Shown here: piece by piece, positions 17,718 to 26,425 of the stretch
How positions within the stretch are numbered: the first letter of the stretch is position 1
Layout: each line of letters begins with the position of its first letter
NCBI GenBank assembly: GCA_034436045.1
Contig: DAOTVZ010000051.1
Coordinates: 1-64,000 of the forward strand
Reading direction: 5' to 3'
Length of the DNA: 64,000 bases
Origin: H111-94 sp034436045
Lineage (GTDB): Bacteria; Chloroflexota; Ktedonobacteria; Ktedonobacterales; Ktedonobacteraceae
Translations under genes and position numbers: made by a program
The notes under the pieces: model-generated
Told to the model about the DNA's origin: nothing
Databases searched by the model: none
Seen by the model: only the letters and a program-made list of their open reading frames with translations

Positions 17718-17877
17718 GTCCCCTTAGTCTCTCTTTGTCGTGCTTTGATATCTGGACTGTACTATACCAGACAACCTCGTAATGTGGAAGAAAGTAGAAC
17801 TTTTTTTTAGAATAGTACTATACGGTAGAGGGTGCTGCTGTGTTTGGCGGTAGCCACAGGACTCTGGGAGGCTCTGA

Positions 17878-18885
17878 ATGCGCACGATCAACTTACATCA
17901 GCTTGCTACGTTCCAGGTAGTTGCGAAACATTGTAGTTTTGTGCGAGCGGCGGATGAACTGCATTTCAGTCAACCGGCCGTTTCCGCGCAGATTCATCAG
18001 CTAGAGCAGTCATTGGGCGTCAAGCTCTTTGACAAGATTGGTCGGAAGACGCATCTTACGCAAGCCGGTGAAGAGTTATACATCTATAGCCAGAAAATAT
18101 TCTCATTGATTGATGAGGCGCTGGACACGATGCAGGCGCTTTCCAGTCCACATTCTGGTCGTTTGAGTGTTGGGGCCGATACAACGGTTGGCACGTATGT
18201 CATTCCTAACCTGTTAGGCAAATTTCGCAATATGTATCCCAAAGTCGAGATTACGCTGGAGGTGATCAACCCGGTGCCATTGGTGGAGGAGCTGGTCAAT
18301 AATCGCATCGATATGGCGATTATGAGCAAAATCCCCCAGGATGTACCGGTCTTTGCCGCACCGTTTGCGCGTAACGAACTGGTGGTGGTTGCGCCACCCA
18401 CACATCGTCTGGCCGGTTGTGAACGCATTCCCTTCTCTGAATTGGCGCGTGAACATTTCCTGTTGCGTGAGCAAGGGTCGGGAACGCGCGCGGCGTTGGA
18501 GAACGCATTTAATCAGGCGGGCTATCCTTTGCAGGTCAGCATGCAGGTAGGAAACAATAGCGCCATCAAGCAGGGTGTCGCGGCTGGCCTCGGTATTGCG
18601 CTGATCTCGCGCGTGGCCCTGGACATGGAACTGGAGACGAATCGTCTGGTGATACTGGATGTTGAAGGTTTTCCCCTCGTGCGTCACTGGTTGCTTGTGC
18701 ATCTTCAGGAGAAGAACTTATCGGCAACGGCCCGCGCCTTCAAGGCCTTCCTGTTGCAACATGCCGATCTGGTGCCGCACACCGACCATACATCGATTAA
18801 ACGCGATGCAGTGATCGGCGGCACTGACCGTCCTGCGACCATTGTTTCGGTGCGGGACTCGTTCAATGGTACTTCAAAGCGGTAG
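17878..18885 (+). CDS. LysR family transcriptional regulator
   Basis: 335 residues. The N-terminal winged helix-turn-helix reads LHQLATFQVVAKHCSFVRAA and FSQPAVSAQIHQLEQSLGV, followed by KLFDKIGRKTHLTQAG, all typical of LysR proteins. Residues 90-300 form the periplasmic-binding-type effector domain, with LSVGADTTVGTYVIPNLL. A GGGAGG ribosome site precedes the ATG. The gene is 11 nt upstream of an acyl-CoA dehydrogenase gene in the same direction, so it probably belongs to that operon and senses an acyl-CoA or a related acid. The C-terminal 35 residues after HADLVPHTD extend past the usual domain end. Confidence 0.93.
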   Translation: MRTINLHQLATFQVVAKHCSFVRAADELHFSQPAVSAQIHQLEQSLGVKLFDKIGRKTHLTQAGEELYIYSQKIFSLIDEALDTMQALSSPHSGRLSVGADTTVGTYVIPNLLGKFRNMYPKVEITLEVINPVPLVEELVNNRIDMAIMSKIPQDVPVFAAPFARNELVVVAPPTHRLAGCERIPFSELAREHFLLREQGSGTRAALENAFNQAGYPLQVSMQVGNNSAIKQGVAAGLGIALISRVALDMELETNRLVILDVEGFPLVRHWLLVHLQEKNLSATARAFKAFLLQHADLVPHTDHTSIKRDAVIGGTDRPATIVSVRDSFNGTSKR

Positions 18886-18896
18886 AGGAACATGGC

Positions 18897-20054
18897 ATGC
18901 TTGATGAAGAGAGACAGATGATCGTCGCCGAAGTGCGGCGTTTTGTGGAACGCGAGGTCATTCCCGCCGCCCACGAGTTGGAAAAGCACGATACCTATCC
19001 CGTTGCTCTGATTGAAAAGCTCAAGACGATGGGCGTCTTCGCCGCTACTATCGCGGAAGAATATGGTGGGTTGGGCCTGGACTTTGAGACGTATGTGCAG
19101 ATTGTAGAGGAACTGGCGCGTGGCTGGATGAGCCTGAGTGGCATCGTCAATACACACGTGCTGGTGGCGTACATGATTCAGCGCTATGGTACGGCGGAGC
19201 AGCGACAGCGTTTCTTGCCGGTGATGGCGCAAGGTGAGCAGCGTGGTGGGTTATGTCTCTCCGAGGCCAACGCCGGTAGCGATGTGCAGGCCATCACGAT
19301 GACGGCGACGCGCGACGGCGCTGATTATCTGCTCAATGGAGCCAAGCTGTGGGTTACGAACGGTGTCAATGCCAGCATCTTTGCCGTGCTGGCCCGCACC
19401 GATCCTGCGGCGCGTCCACCCTATCGTGGTATGAGCATCTTTCTGGTCGAGAAGGGCACAGCAGGTTTAAGTGTCGGGCGCAGCTTTGAGAAGCTCGGTT
19501 ACAAAGGCGTTGACACGGCGGAACTGGTCTTTGACAATGTGCGGGTGCCGTCGGCAAATCTGCTTGGCGGCGTTGAGGGCCAGGGCTTCAAGCATGCCAT
19601 GAGCGGCCTGGAGGTTGGTCGCATCAATGTGGCGGCGCGCGCTGTGGGGCTGGCACGGGCGGCCTTTGAGGATGCTATTCGCTATGCCCAGCAGCGCGAA
19701 ACCTTCGGCCAGCCCATCGCGCAACATCAGGCAATTCAGATGAAACTGGCGGATATGGCAACGAAGATTGAGGCGGCGCGTCTTCTGCTCCAGAAGGCGG
19801 CCATGAAAAAAGATCGCGGCGAGCGTTCCGACCTGGAGGCTGGCATGGCAAAGCTGTTTGCCTCGGAGATGTGCCAGGAGGTGACGCTGGAGGCCATGCG
19901 CATCTTCGGCGGTTTTGGCTATACTAAAGAGTTTAATGTCGAACGCTACTACCGCGATGCCCCCTTCATGCTAGTCGGCGAGGGTACCAGCGAGATACAA
20001 CGTCTCATTATTGCCCGTCAGTTGTTGCAACAGTACAAGCTAGAGGAGCGATAA
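18897..20054 (+). CDS. acyl-CoA dehydrogenase
   Basis: 385 residues, the standard length. Family landmarks are FAATIAEEYGGLGLDF, LCLSEANAGSDVQAITMTA (first signature), GAKLWVTNG, and the second signature region QQRETFGQPIAQHQAIQMKLADM. The catalytic base is the Glu of GEGTSEIQR near the C-terminus, the position used by short- and medium-chain enzymes. It oxidises an acyl-CoA to the 2-enoyl-CoA and passes electrons to ETF. Only 2 nt separate it from the MaoC hydratase gene, which would hydrate the product, so the pair carries out two consecutive beta-oxidation-like steps. The chain length or branching of the substrate cannot be read from the sequence. Confidence 0.95.
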   Translation: MLDEERQMIVAEVRRFVEREVIPAAHELEKHDTYPVALIEKLKTMGVFAATIAEEYGGLGLDFETYVQIVEELARGWMSLSGIVNTHVLVAYMIQRYGTAEQRQRFLPVMAQGEQRGGLCLSEANAGSDVQAITMTATRDGADYLLNGAKLWVTNGVNASIFAVLARTDPAARPPYRGMSIFLVEKGTAGLSVGRSFEKLGYKGVDTAELVFDNVRVPSANLLGGVEGQGFKHAMSGLEVGRINVAARAVGLARAAFEDAIRYAQQRETFGQPIAQHQAIQMKLADMATKIEAARLLLQKAAMKKDRGERSDLEAGMAKLFASEMCQEVTLEAMRIFGGFGYTKEFNVERYYRDAPFMLVGEGTSEIQRLIIARQLLQQYKLEER

Positions 20055-20056
20055 CG

Positions 20057-20572
20057 ATGCAATTCGGTCGAACCTTTGAGGAATTTGAGATTGGCGCAGT
20101 CTACAAGCACTGGCCCGGACGCACGATCACCGAGTACGATGATACGCTGTTCTGCATGTTGACGATGAATCATCATCCACTGCATATTGACGCCAACTAT
20201 GCCGAGCATACGCAATTCAAGCAGCGTCTGGTGGTAGGCACGCTGGTCTTCAGCATCGTGCTGGGCATGACAGTTGAGGACATCAGCGGCAAGGCCATCG
20301 CCAACCTGGAATTTGAGAATGTCAAACACGTCGGGCCGACCTTTCACGGCGATACTATCTATGCCGAGACAAAAGTACTGGACAAGCGTCTCTCCAAAAG
20401 CCAACCGGATCGTGGCATCGTCAGTGTCGAGACAATAGCCTATAATCAGCGCGGCGAAACCGTTCTCACCTTCCGCCGCCGCGTTATGGTGCCTACCGCC
20501 GCCTATGATGAGCAGCAACGCCGACAATGGGAGGAGAAAATGATGCGCTTGCGAGAACAACAAAAAGAGTAA
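20057..20572 (+). CDS. MaoC family enoyl-CoA hydratase/dehydratase
   Basis: 171 residues with a single hot-dog domain. The hydratase 2 motif, normally D-x-N-P-(LIV)-H, appears as MNHHPLHIDANYA. The His is kept while the usual catalytic Asp position is Asn, a variant seen in a distinct MaoC subgroup that includes mesaconyl-CoA hydratase-like proteins (family knowledge, not verified here). GTLVFSIVLGMTVEDISGKAIANLEF follows. It lies 2 nt after the acyl-CoA dehydrogenase and probably hydrates its enoyl-CoA product. The last 20 residues are charged and helical. The operon ends here at a strong stem-loop. Confidence 0.88.
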   Translation: MQFGRTFEEFEIGAVYKHWPGRTITEYDDTLFCMLTMNHHPLHIDANYAEHTQFKQRLVVGTLVFSIVLGMTVEDISGKAIANLEFENVKHVGPTFHGDTIYAETKVLDKRLSKSQPDRGIVSVETIAYNQRGETVLTFRRRVMVPTAAYDEQQRRQWEEKMMRLREQQKE

Positions 20573-20578
20573 ATAGAA

Positions 20579-20623
20579 GGTAAAAACAGATATTGTTATA
20601 ATTTTACAATACCTGTTTTTACC
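20579..20623. terminator. stem-loop terminator between convergent genes
   Basis: GGTAAAAACAG (20579-20589) pairs perfectly with CTGTTTTTACC (20613-20623), and the loop contains a further ATTGT/ACAAT pairing. A/T runs on both sides of the stem allow use from both directions. It sits between the MaoC gene and the convergent membrane protein gene. Confidence 0.75.
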
Positions 20624-20645
20624 TCACCTCAGGATAACATTCTAT

Positions 20646-21215
20646 TTATTCTGTTGTGTGCCTCTGCCCTATCATGAAACCAACGAGCGCTCCTACAGAT
20701 GGGGCCAGGACGAGATCGCAGGCGATGAAGCAGATCAGCTCAATGATCAAGGCGATAATTGCCAGTTCCATAGTGGCTGTGCCTAAGAAACCAATCAAGC
20801 GCAAGATTGGCGGCATGACAGGTGAGGCTAGTTGTCCTGTTCGCTGTTGTAGGGAAGTGATAAAGTTGATGTTGTAAATCTCCACAGCAGTCTGGACAAT
20901 GATGAGCATGAGAGCGGCGAGCAGGGCGGCGATGGCACCTGTTCTGCCGCCTCGTCGCGCTTGTTGTGGCCCGTGTGCGGCGAGCAGCCCGGCGAGGAGA
21001 CCGCCGATGACAGGGGGCAGGAGCGCAAGTGCGTAGAATGAGAATTGTTGCCCCGGCTGCGCCGCTGGTGGTGTTGAAGCAACTGGTGAAGCAGTTGCCG
21101 ATGATGAGATGGTCATACTAATCGAGGCCCGTGCTGGTTGAAAGATGATATCCGCGATCACGAAAAGTGCCGAGCCGATTGCTCCCCCGATTAACGCTGC
21201 TGGCAATTGTTTCAT
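20646..21215 (-). CDS. small membrane protein of unknown function
   Basis: 189 residues with AAGGAG before the ATG. Four hydrophobic segments are visible: near 5-25 (LIGGAIGSALFVIADIIF), 50-75 (FYALALLPPVIGGLLAGLLA), 88-110 (AIAALLAALMLIIVQTAV) and 140-180 (LGTATMELAIIALIIELICF and following). The segment between the first two is Ser/Thr/Pro-rich and probably extracytoplasmic. No family was recognised. It is followed, in its own upstream region, by a dispersed repeat array, and nothing in the context suggests a role. Confidence 0.65.
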   Translation of the reverse strand: MKQLPAALIGGAIGSALFVIADIIFQPARASISMTISSSATASPVASTPPAAQPGQQFSFYALALLPPVIGGLLAGLLAAHGPQQARRGGRTGAIAALLAALMLIIVQTAVEIYNINFITSLQQRTGQLASPVMPPILRLIGFLGTATMELAIIALIIELICFIACDLVLAPSVGALVGFMIGQRHTTE

Positions 21216-21238
21216 CAGGAAATCTCCTTTATTGTTAA

Positions 21239-21400
21239 GTAGGGGCGTGATTCATCACGCCCTGCGTGTAGAGGCCCTGCGTGTAGAGGCCCTGCGTGTA
21301 GAGGCCCTGCGCGCGGATGTTCTGCGCGCGGATGTTCTGCGCGCGCATGCCCTGCACGCCCGTCGATCTGCTCTCAGGGCGTGATGAATCACGCCCCTAC
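21239..21400. repeat. paired palindromic element enclosing a 15-bp tandem array
   Basis: A 26-bp arm at 21239-21264 containing GGGCGTGATTCATCACGCCC is repeated as its perfect reverse complement at 21375-21400. Between the arms are six 15-bp units from 21261 to 21350: three of CCTGCGTGTAGAGGC, two of the form (C/T)CTGCGCGCGGATGT and one variant. It lies upstream of the membrane protein gene at 20646-21215. Confidence 0.92.
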
Positions 21401-21492
21401 AAGATGGTACCATTGCCGGTTTTAGGTGTGAGAGTTCATTATATGTTAGAACTTCTTCTGTTCTTTCACTGATGTTCTGAGTGAAAAGGGCC

Positions 21493-22752
21493 TTATGGGT
21501 TGAGCAGCGTAGCCCATAGTTGGGAGCCGTGCTGTGCTGAGAGCGCAGTGACGGCCTGATTAGTCACGAGGTAGAGCTGACCGCTATCTTCGATGAATTG
21601 AGAACTCTGGCCGTTTGGATCAGTATAGGTCCAGGCAGGAGTATGATTAGTACCTGATAGAGCGGTGAGATTGCCTGCGTCACTTTCGACATAGACGTAG
21701 GAATTGTCGGCACCTTCCAGGGTAAACTGACTCATTGTGCCACTATTGACCACGCCGTAGCTGTCGGGGATAACATATTGCCAGCGTTGACTACCGGTTG
21801 CGATGTCAAAGGCATCAATACGTTGATCCTGATATTGTACGGCGTTTTGCCCGCTGCCTTTGGTAGTATAGTTGGTAAAAAGCTCATAAACGGTATCACC
21901 GCTAACAAATGGCTTGCTGGGTGCGTTTCCGCAGAAGAAAAGGAAGACGCAGGCAACTCCACTGACGGAAGCGTGCCAGAGAAGATTGCCGCTAGTGCTA
22001 TCGAAAGCGCCGAGACAGATGTTGCTGCCACTTACGATGATGATGGAGATGGAACCACAGTTAAATGTGGTATAGAACGTATGTTGTCCAGCCGTAACAT
22101 TGCTAGCGCCAATATTTTTCTCCCAGCGCAACTGCCCGTCTGCTGTAAAAACATCCAGATTACCGCTTGGTAATATCACAGCAATGCTATCGCCAGTGGA
22201 GGCCATAGCGGCTGGCATGCCTGTAAAGCTAATTGCCTGATGCCAGAGCAGTTTGCCGCTGTCCGCGTCTAGCCCCAGCAAGCCATCGTTCGCTATAGCG
22301 GCGATCAGCGTATGGTTGATCAGGGTAAGTTGTCCGAACGGTGAAGCGTTATTCGTACCGATTGTGTATGACCAGAGTTGAGTGCCGGTTTGTTGATCCA
22401 GGGCAACTATTTGTGGCTTGGGGCCAGCGGCTCCCGCTGTCTCAAGAGCATAAACTTTGCCGTTGGAAACAATGGGCGGTGTAATGGGTGAAAGCTGATC
22501 CTGCCACAGGACTGAGCCGTCGGAGCGGTTCAGCGCGTACAACCCGAAGCCGGAGAGAACGATCAGGGGATTGGATGGCAAAGATGGTTTGACAGGTGTT
22601 CTGGTAGAGGTGATAGCGGCTCTTTTTGCAGCCTGAGCCAGTTCGGCATTGATCTGTGGTGACGTGGATGCAGTGCAGGCCGTTAGTACCGGTAACAGAA
22701 CGGCCACTAGCACAAGGAAACGCACGCGATACAAGTTTTGCCATGTGATCAT
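21493..22752 (-). CDS. lipoprotein with a PQQ-type beta-propeller
   Basis: 419 residues with AAGGGAG before the start. A lipoprotein signal ends in LPVLTAC with the lipidated Cys near residue 26. From about residue 60 on, PQQ/BamB-like blades repeat: LNRSDGSVLWQDQL, DQQTGTQLWSYTIG, DADSGKLLWHQAI, TADGQLRWEKNIG, DSTSGNLLWHASV, DIATGSQRWQYVI and SAQHGSQLWATLL, about seven blades in all. A Cys-rich loop (GVACVFLFFCGNA) interrupts one blade. The protein should sit on the outer face of the membrane. The blade motifs are close to those of the giant protein at 13380-17717, so the two are related in type. No dehydrogenase active-site residues are claimed. Confidence 0.88.
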   Translation of the reverse strand: MITWQNLYRVRFLVLVAVLLPVLTACTASTSPQINAELAQAAKRAAITSTRTPVKPSLPSNPLIVLSGFGLYALNRSDGSVLWQDQLSPITPPIVSNGKVYALETAGAAGPKPQIVALDQQTGTQLWSYTIGTNNASPFGQLTLINHTLIAAIANDGLLGLDADSGKLLWHQAISFTGMPAAMASTGDSIAVILPSGNLDVFTADGQLRWEKNIGASNVTAGQHTFYTTFNCGSISIIIVSGSNICLGAFDSTSGNLLWHASVSGVACVFLFFCGNAPSKPFVSGDTVYELFTNYTTKGSGQNAVQYQDQRIDAFDIATGSQRWQYVIPDSYGVVNSGTMSQFTLEGADNSYVYVESDAGNLTALSGTNHTPAWTYTDPNGQSSQFIEDSGQLYLVTNQAVTALSAQHGSQLWATLLNP

Positions 22753-22997
22753 GTGTTTTACTCCCTTCTTTGAGTAGTGATAGGGTATGAATACTTGATA
22801 TATCAGATAACCACAGTGTTTTGTTTACTTTCTTCAGTATAATTGGAAGGGGCCATGCAAACCATGCCATACAGTTGCTATGTACTGAGCAATTGTGCTG
22901 CCGGGGTGGTGCAAATGCCTTGCATCCCTTGTCACCTCTGCTATAATGCACTTGAGTAACCGATCACAATGCTGAATAGTTCGAGTAAGGAGTGGCG

Positions 22998-24020
22998 ATG
23001 GCCCGTCGTCTTCGATCACACAGCACGCCAGAAGAAAATTTACAGAGGGCGATGCGTGCTATTCCCTGGAAGTTACTTGTGCTGCTTCCCCTGTTTATTT
23101 TGATCGCTGTGCCCTCGTATCTGTTCGGAGTACGTATCAGCCATCGGCTGTTTAGCTCGTTGACCAGCTTCGCTTATACGCTTTCTGCTCCGCCGAATAG
23201 TTCACCGACACCGACGCCACTACCGGCTTTTCCAACCGTGCTGCCGCAGGTCGGCTCAGTGCTTTATACCGTGCAGAATGGCGATTCATGTGATAGCATT
23301 CTTGCCTCGCAAATGCATATGGCGGATGCGGGCACTATTTTTAGCGATGCCAACCCTCCCAGCATCAAGGCGCTGAACGCAGTTGTCGGACAAAATTGCG
23401 ATGATCTGCAACCGGGGATGGTTCTCTCGCTTATGCCGCAATATCCGTTGATGGTGCTGGGGGGCATTGTGCGGGCTATTAACTCCTCCACGCCGCAGCA
23501 GGTGATTCCCACGCCGCTGATCAATGTGCCGACACAAACGCTGGCCCCGGACTGCTCCGGTGGCTGCTGGCTCACGGTCAGTATCGCGCCGTCCGTGCAG
23601 ATACATCTGCTGGTGCAGACCACGCTGGCTATTCACGTTGGCTCCTGGGTGTGGGCGCAGGCCGCCATGCAGCGCAAGAGCGTCCCCAACTTCAGCAACT
23701 ATCCCTATGTAGACCCGACGGCCCCGCTCAACGGCACTTCCTTGCGAGCTTGCGATCTACAGATCGACAATACGCACGATGGCAACTCGCTCTCATGTGA
23801 TCAATTGACACCTAACACGATTGATGACGACGGTGGTGCGTGGCTCTTCGGCGTGGTCAATCCCTCCTCGCTTGGCCACTGGGGCTACCATCTCTCCTTG
23901 CCCAAAAATACCCAGGTTTTGCTCTGGCTCACACAAACTAGCAATGGCAGTCTTGTCTATAAAGCTGGCAATCCCCTCTATCGTTACGATCAAGCGACCC
24001 ATGTGTATGTCAAAGCCTGA
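22998..24020 (+). CDS. membrane-anchored LysM-like domain protein
   Basis: 340 residues from ATG 22998 (AAGGAG five nt before; a GTG at 22992 overlaps that site). The order is a basic cytoplasmic tail, one membrane helix near 22-42 (WKLLVLLPLFILIAVPSYLF), a Pro/Thr-rich linker, and then a LysM-like module near 88-150 starting VLYTVQNGDSCDSILASQMH and ending LQPGMVLSLM. Two Cys in this module could form a disulfide. The C-terminal half (about 165-340) is an extracytoplasmic domain without a recognised family. LysM modules bind peptidoglycan or chitin, so attachment of this protein to the wall is likely. Confidence 0.75.
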   Translation: MARRLRSHSTPEENLQRAMRAIPWKLLVLLPLFILIAVPSYLFGVRISHRLFSSLTSFAYTLSAPPNSSPTPTPLPAFPTVLPQVGSVLYTVQNGDSCDSILASQMHMADAGTIFSDANPPSIKALNAVVGQNCDDLQPGMVLSLMPQYPLMVLGGIVRAINSSTPQQVIPTPLINVPTQTLAPDCSGGCWLTVSIAPSVQIHLLVQTTLAIHVGSWVWAQAAMQRKSVPNFSNYPYVDPTAPLNGTSLRACDLQIDNTHDGNSLSCDQLTPNTIDDDGGAWLFGVVNPSSLGHWGYHLSLPKNTQVLLWLTQTSNGSLVYKAGNPLYRYDQATHVYVKA

Positions 24021-24022
24021 GA

Positions 24023-25180
24023 TCATAAGCGATGTCGTTGCATATAGGGAATGCCAATCGTATTGAGCAGGAAGGCCAGCAGGCTCCAGTACAGGCGGCG
24101 GCTGCGTGGTAGATGACGATGATAGACGGCGCTATATTCAATCGTGCCGTATGCGCCGCGATTGCGCTTGAATTGTGCCGCGCCGGAGCTTTCGTGCAGC
24201 AGCAGGCCGCGCTCTCTGGCAACTTGAAAGAGGATGGCGGAGAGCATCCGATACAATCCAAGTTCCTGTGGTAGCGCGGTATCGTAGCCAAAGAGCGGCG
24301 TCGTCATGACGCCATTGCGAAAGAAGTAACCCAGCACTGCATCGATACGCCCATCCTTTTTGAGCGCGATAAGTTGTAACGTCCTTTCGTGCAGTGCCAG
24401 TCTGATAAAGCGTTCATTGAACATCGGATTTGAGTGCGAATGTTTCTCCAGGTAGAGCATATTATAGAGTTCTACAATGCGTGTCGTATCCTCTGCACTC
24501 AATGTGTCGTTGGTGACAAGCGTATAGCCATGACGCGAAATTAGCGCGAGATCGCGTTTCAGGAGCCAGCGCGCTTTTGCGTTCAGTGCGTGCGGGTCAG
24601 CAGGCTGTACCAGCCAGACCTGTCGGCTACCGAGCGGTGTGCAGCCCAGACATGCGAGGTCAGCCAGTATGTCCGCTGTAGTGACGGCATTGAGGGAACG
24701 AAAGATAATGGCGTGATGTGGAAAACGCTTTTGCAGAAAATCAAGTATATCGGCTAGCTGTTGTGCGGTGAGCGAGGGATAGAGATTGGTCGAGAGGAGC
24801 CAGTTATTCGCGCATAGTACCTGATTCATGCGACAGGCTTTGCCGAGCAGACCGAGCAGTGTGAGGATAGCGGCGAAGAGGCGGCGCAGCCAAGCCGGTT
24901 GCACCAGCGCCAGTTCTTCAATGGCGTAGGTGACGTAGTGCGTGAAGGGCGAACAGACATAGGAGTTCTCGTATTCACGCCGATTGAGCGAGAGTGGTAA
25001 CACAATCTGCTCATCGACCAGTAGTGCCATGTAAGTAGTGGTAACGTTCTCGATAAAGTGCTGTGGGCCATAGGCGATGAGTGGGGTAAGGTAGGCACGC
25101 GCATAGGCACCATCCTCAGTATCGGGCCAGGGTAGTTGCGCGATGTTTTCCGCGACAAAGAGGCGTATACTGGTGGACAT
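24023..25180 (-). CDS. FemAB/GNAT-like acyltransferase candidate
   Basis: About 385 residues. An ATG at 25180 begins 5 nt after the upstream ATP-grasp stop, while an ATG at 25198 would overlap it; the choice is uncertain. The protein shows GNAT features in its C-terminal half: LQLIALKKDGRIDAVLGYFF, then LGLYRMLSAILFQVARERGL, and ESSGAAQFKRNRGA, reminiscent of the substrate-binding end of FemAB-type aminoacyl or acyl transferases. A hydrophobic stretch near 100-115 and another near the C-terminus (LLAFLLNTIGIPYM) suggest membrane contact. Coupled to an ATP-grasp gene, it may act in making or modifying a small peptide-like or lipid-linked product. The function is inferred only. Confidence 0.6.
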   Translation of the reverse strand: MSTSIRLFVAENIAQLPWPDTEDGAYARAYLTPLIAYGPQHFIENVTTTYMALLVDEQIVLPLSLNRREYENSYVCSPFTHYVTYAIEELALVQPAWLRRLFAAILTLLGLLGKACRMNQVLCANNWLLSTNLYPSLTAQQLADILDFLQKRFPHHAIIFRSLNAVTTADILADLACLGCTPLGSRQVWLVQPADPHALNAKARWLLKRDLALISRHGYTLVTNDTLSAEDTTRIVELYNMLYLEKHSHSNPMFNERFIRLALHERTLQLIALKKDGRIDAVLGYFFRNGVMTTPLFGYDTALPQELGLYRMLSAILFQVARERGLLLHESSGAAQFKRNRGAYGTIEYSAVYHRHLPRSRRLYWSLLAFLLNTIGIPYMQRHRL

Positions 25181-25185
25181 CCTGT

Positions 25186-26355
25186 TTAACCGTTCCATTC
25201 AATGTCCCAGGTCGAAAAGGCCAGCGCAGAGAGATGACGCTTGCGGCTCTCGCTAAGGTTATACCATACGATCTGTGGCTGTGCGAGCAAGGGGCCGACA
25301 TCGTTCCAGGCAAAAATCACATCACGTGCCTGTACCATCGTTCTACACCAGTCCCACAGTCGTGACCAGGAGCAGATGTTAGTGGATGCGTAAAGCAACA
25401 TCGCCAGCGCGAGCATACGCTGTGTTCCCGGTACCGGTTTGCGCACAGATTGCGTGGGGGATGGATTGAGAAAAACGTCCGGGATATGATCCTCTGCACT
25501 GAAAAGATGAAGGCCACTGGTCGCGCGTGGATTGCATTCTAACGGCAAAGCTTCTCCTTCCCGCGATACGATAAAATCGAAAGCAATTTGACCTGAAAAA
25601 TGCTCCTGTTGCACAAATTGTGTGACCCACCGTTCAATAGCGGCCTGCTCACAGGCAGTAAAGTTGATGCATGCACCGCGATCAGCCGTGAAATCTACCT
25701 CGTAGGTACTATGCGCAGCTAATGCACCATTGTGGGCAATGCTATAGGTGCAGTAAGCCTGTCCCTCAAGGCGTTGCTGTGCCACCCAGGGTATGGTAGT
25801 GCTGATAGACAGTTTGGACAGGATGGCATGTGCCTGTTGTGCGTTGTCCAGCAAGTGGACATGTGTGGCGAAACGCGAAAAGACCGGCTTCAACACAAAA
25901 AGCTTCTTATAGCCATCTATAAAGTTTTCCAGCTCTGCCGCTGAGGTTAGCAGAAAAGTTTCCGGTACGGCGAGTCCGTGTCCTCGTGCCCGTTGAATGA
26001 ACTCCCATTTACTATGCAGGCGTTTTAACTGCTCAATGGATGCGCAAAAAACATCGCAATGCTCTTGCAACTGCTCCAGCCCTTGTGCGATGAAGAAAAT
26101 CTCTTCGCATGTGGGAATGAGCAGGTCGATGTGTTCGTGTTTGATAATCGCAATCAGTGCGTTAATGAATGCCTTACCTGATGTGTTGGGCGGTGGCACA
26201 TCGTAATGATGTACTACTGCCCGCGAGTAACGGCACAGATGCACCGGCATACTCTCAGCAACGATGACGCGATGGCCGTGAGCCGCGCACTGCCGCGCCA
26301 GTTCCAACGTCGCAGGTGCCCTGCCGCCTGTCAGCAAGATATGTTTTCTATCCAT
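25186..26355 (-). CDS. ATP-grasp ligase, carbamoyl-phosphate-synthase-like
   Basis: 389 residues from ATG 26355, where the sequence begins MDRKHILLTGGRAPATLELA, a Rossmann-like pre-ATP-grasp start. The frame stays open upstream to 26436, but those residues look non-coding. Further landmarks are DLLIPTCEEIFFIAQGL, SKWEFIQRARGHGLAVPETF, VLKPVFSRFATHV (ATP-binding Lys) and, near 280-300, IAFDFIVSREGEALPLECNP, with the metal-binding Glu and Asn. These are the residues of the ATP-grasp fold that activates a carboxylate as an acyl phosphate. The gene lies 70 nt after cbiP and 5 nt before the acyltransferase-like gene. The substrate is not known; an amino acid or peptide ligase is the simplest guess. 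Confidence 0.82.
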   Translation of the reverse strand: MDRKHILLTGGRAPATLELARQCAAHGHRVIVAESMPVHLCRYSRAVVHHYDVPPPNTSGKAFINALIAIIKHEHIDLLIPTCEEIFFIAQGLEQLQEHCDVFCASIEQLKRLHSKWEFIQRARGHGLAVPETFLLTSAAELENFIDGYKKLFVLKPVFSRFATHVHLLDNAQQAHAILSKLSISTTIPWVAQQRLEGQAYCTYSIAHNGALAAHSTYEVDFTADRGACINFTACEQAAIERWVTQFVQQEHFSGQIAFDFIVSREGEALPLECNPRATSGLHLFSAEDHIPDVFLNPSPTQSVRKPVPGTQRMLALAMLLYASTNICSWSRLWDWCRTMVQARDVIFAWNDVGPLLAQPQIVWYNLSESRKRHLSALAFSTWDIEWNG

Positions 26356-26425
26356 GCTTACTATAACGTCATAGAAGATGCTGGTATCGGGGTCAGATGA
26401 CCCATAATTGGGATGATATCCGGTT

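Noticed and set aside
21261..21350. CRISPR-like direct repeats
   Set aside because: The 15-bp units are contiguous, with no unique spacers and no cas genes. The same holds for 41021-41155.
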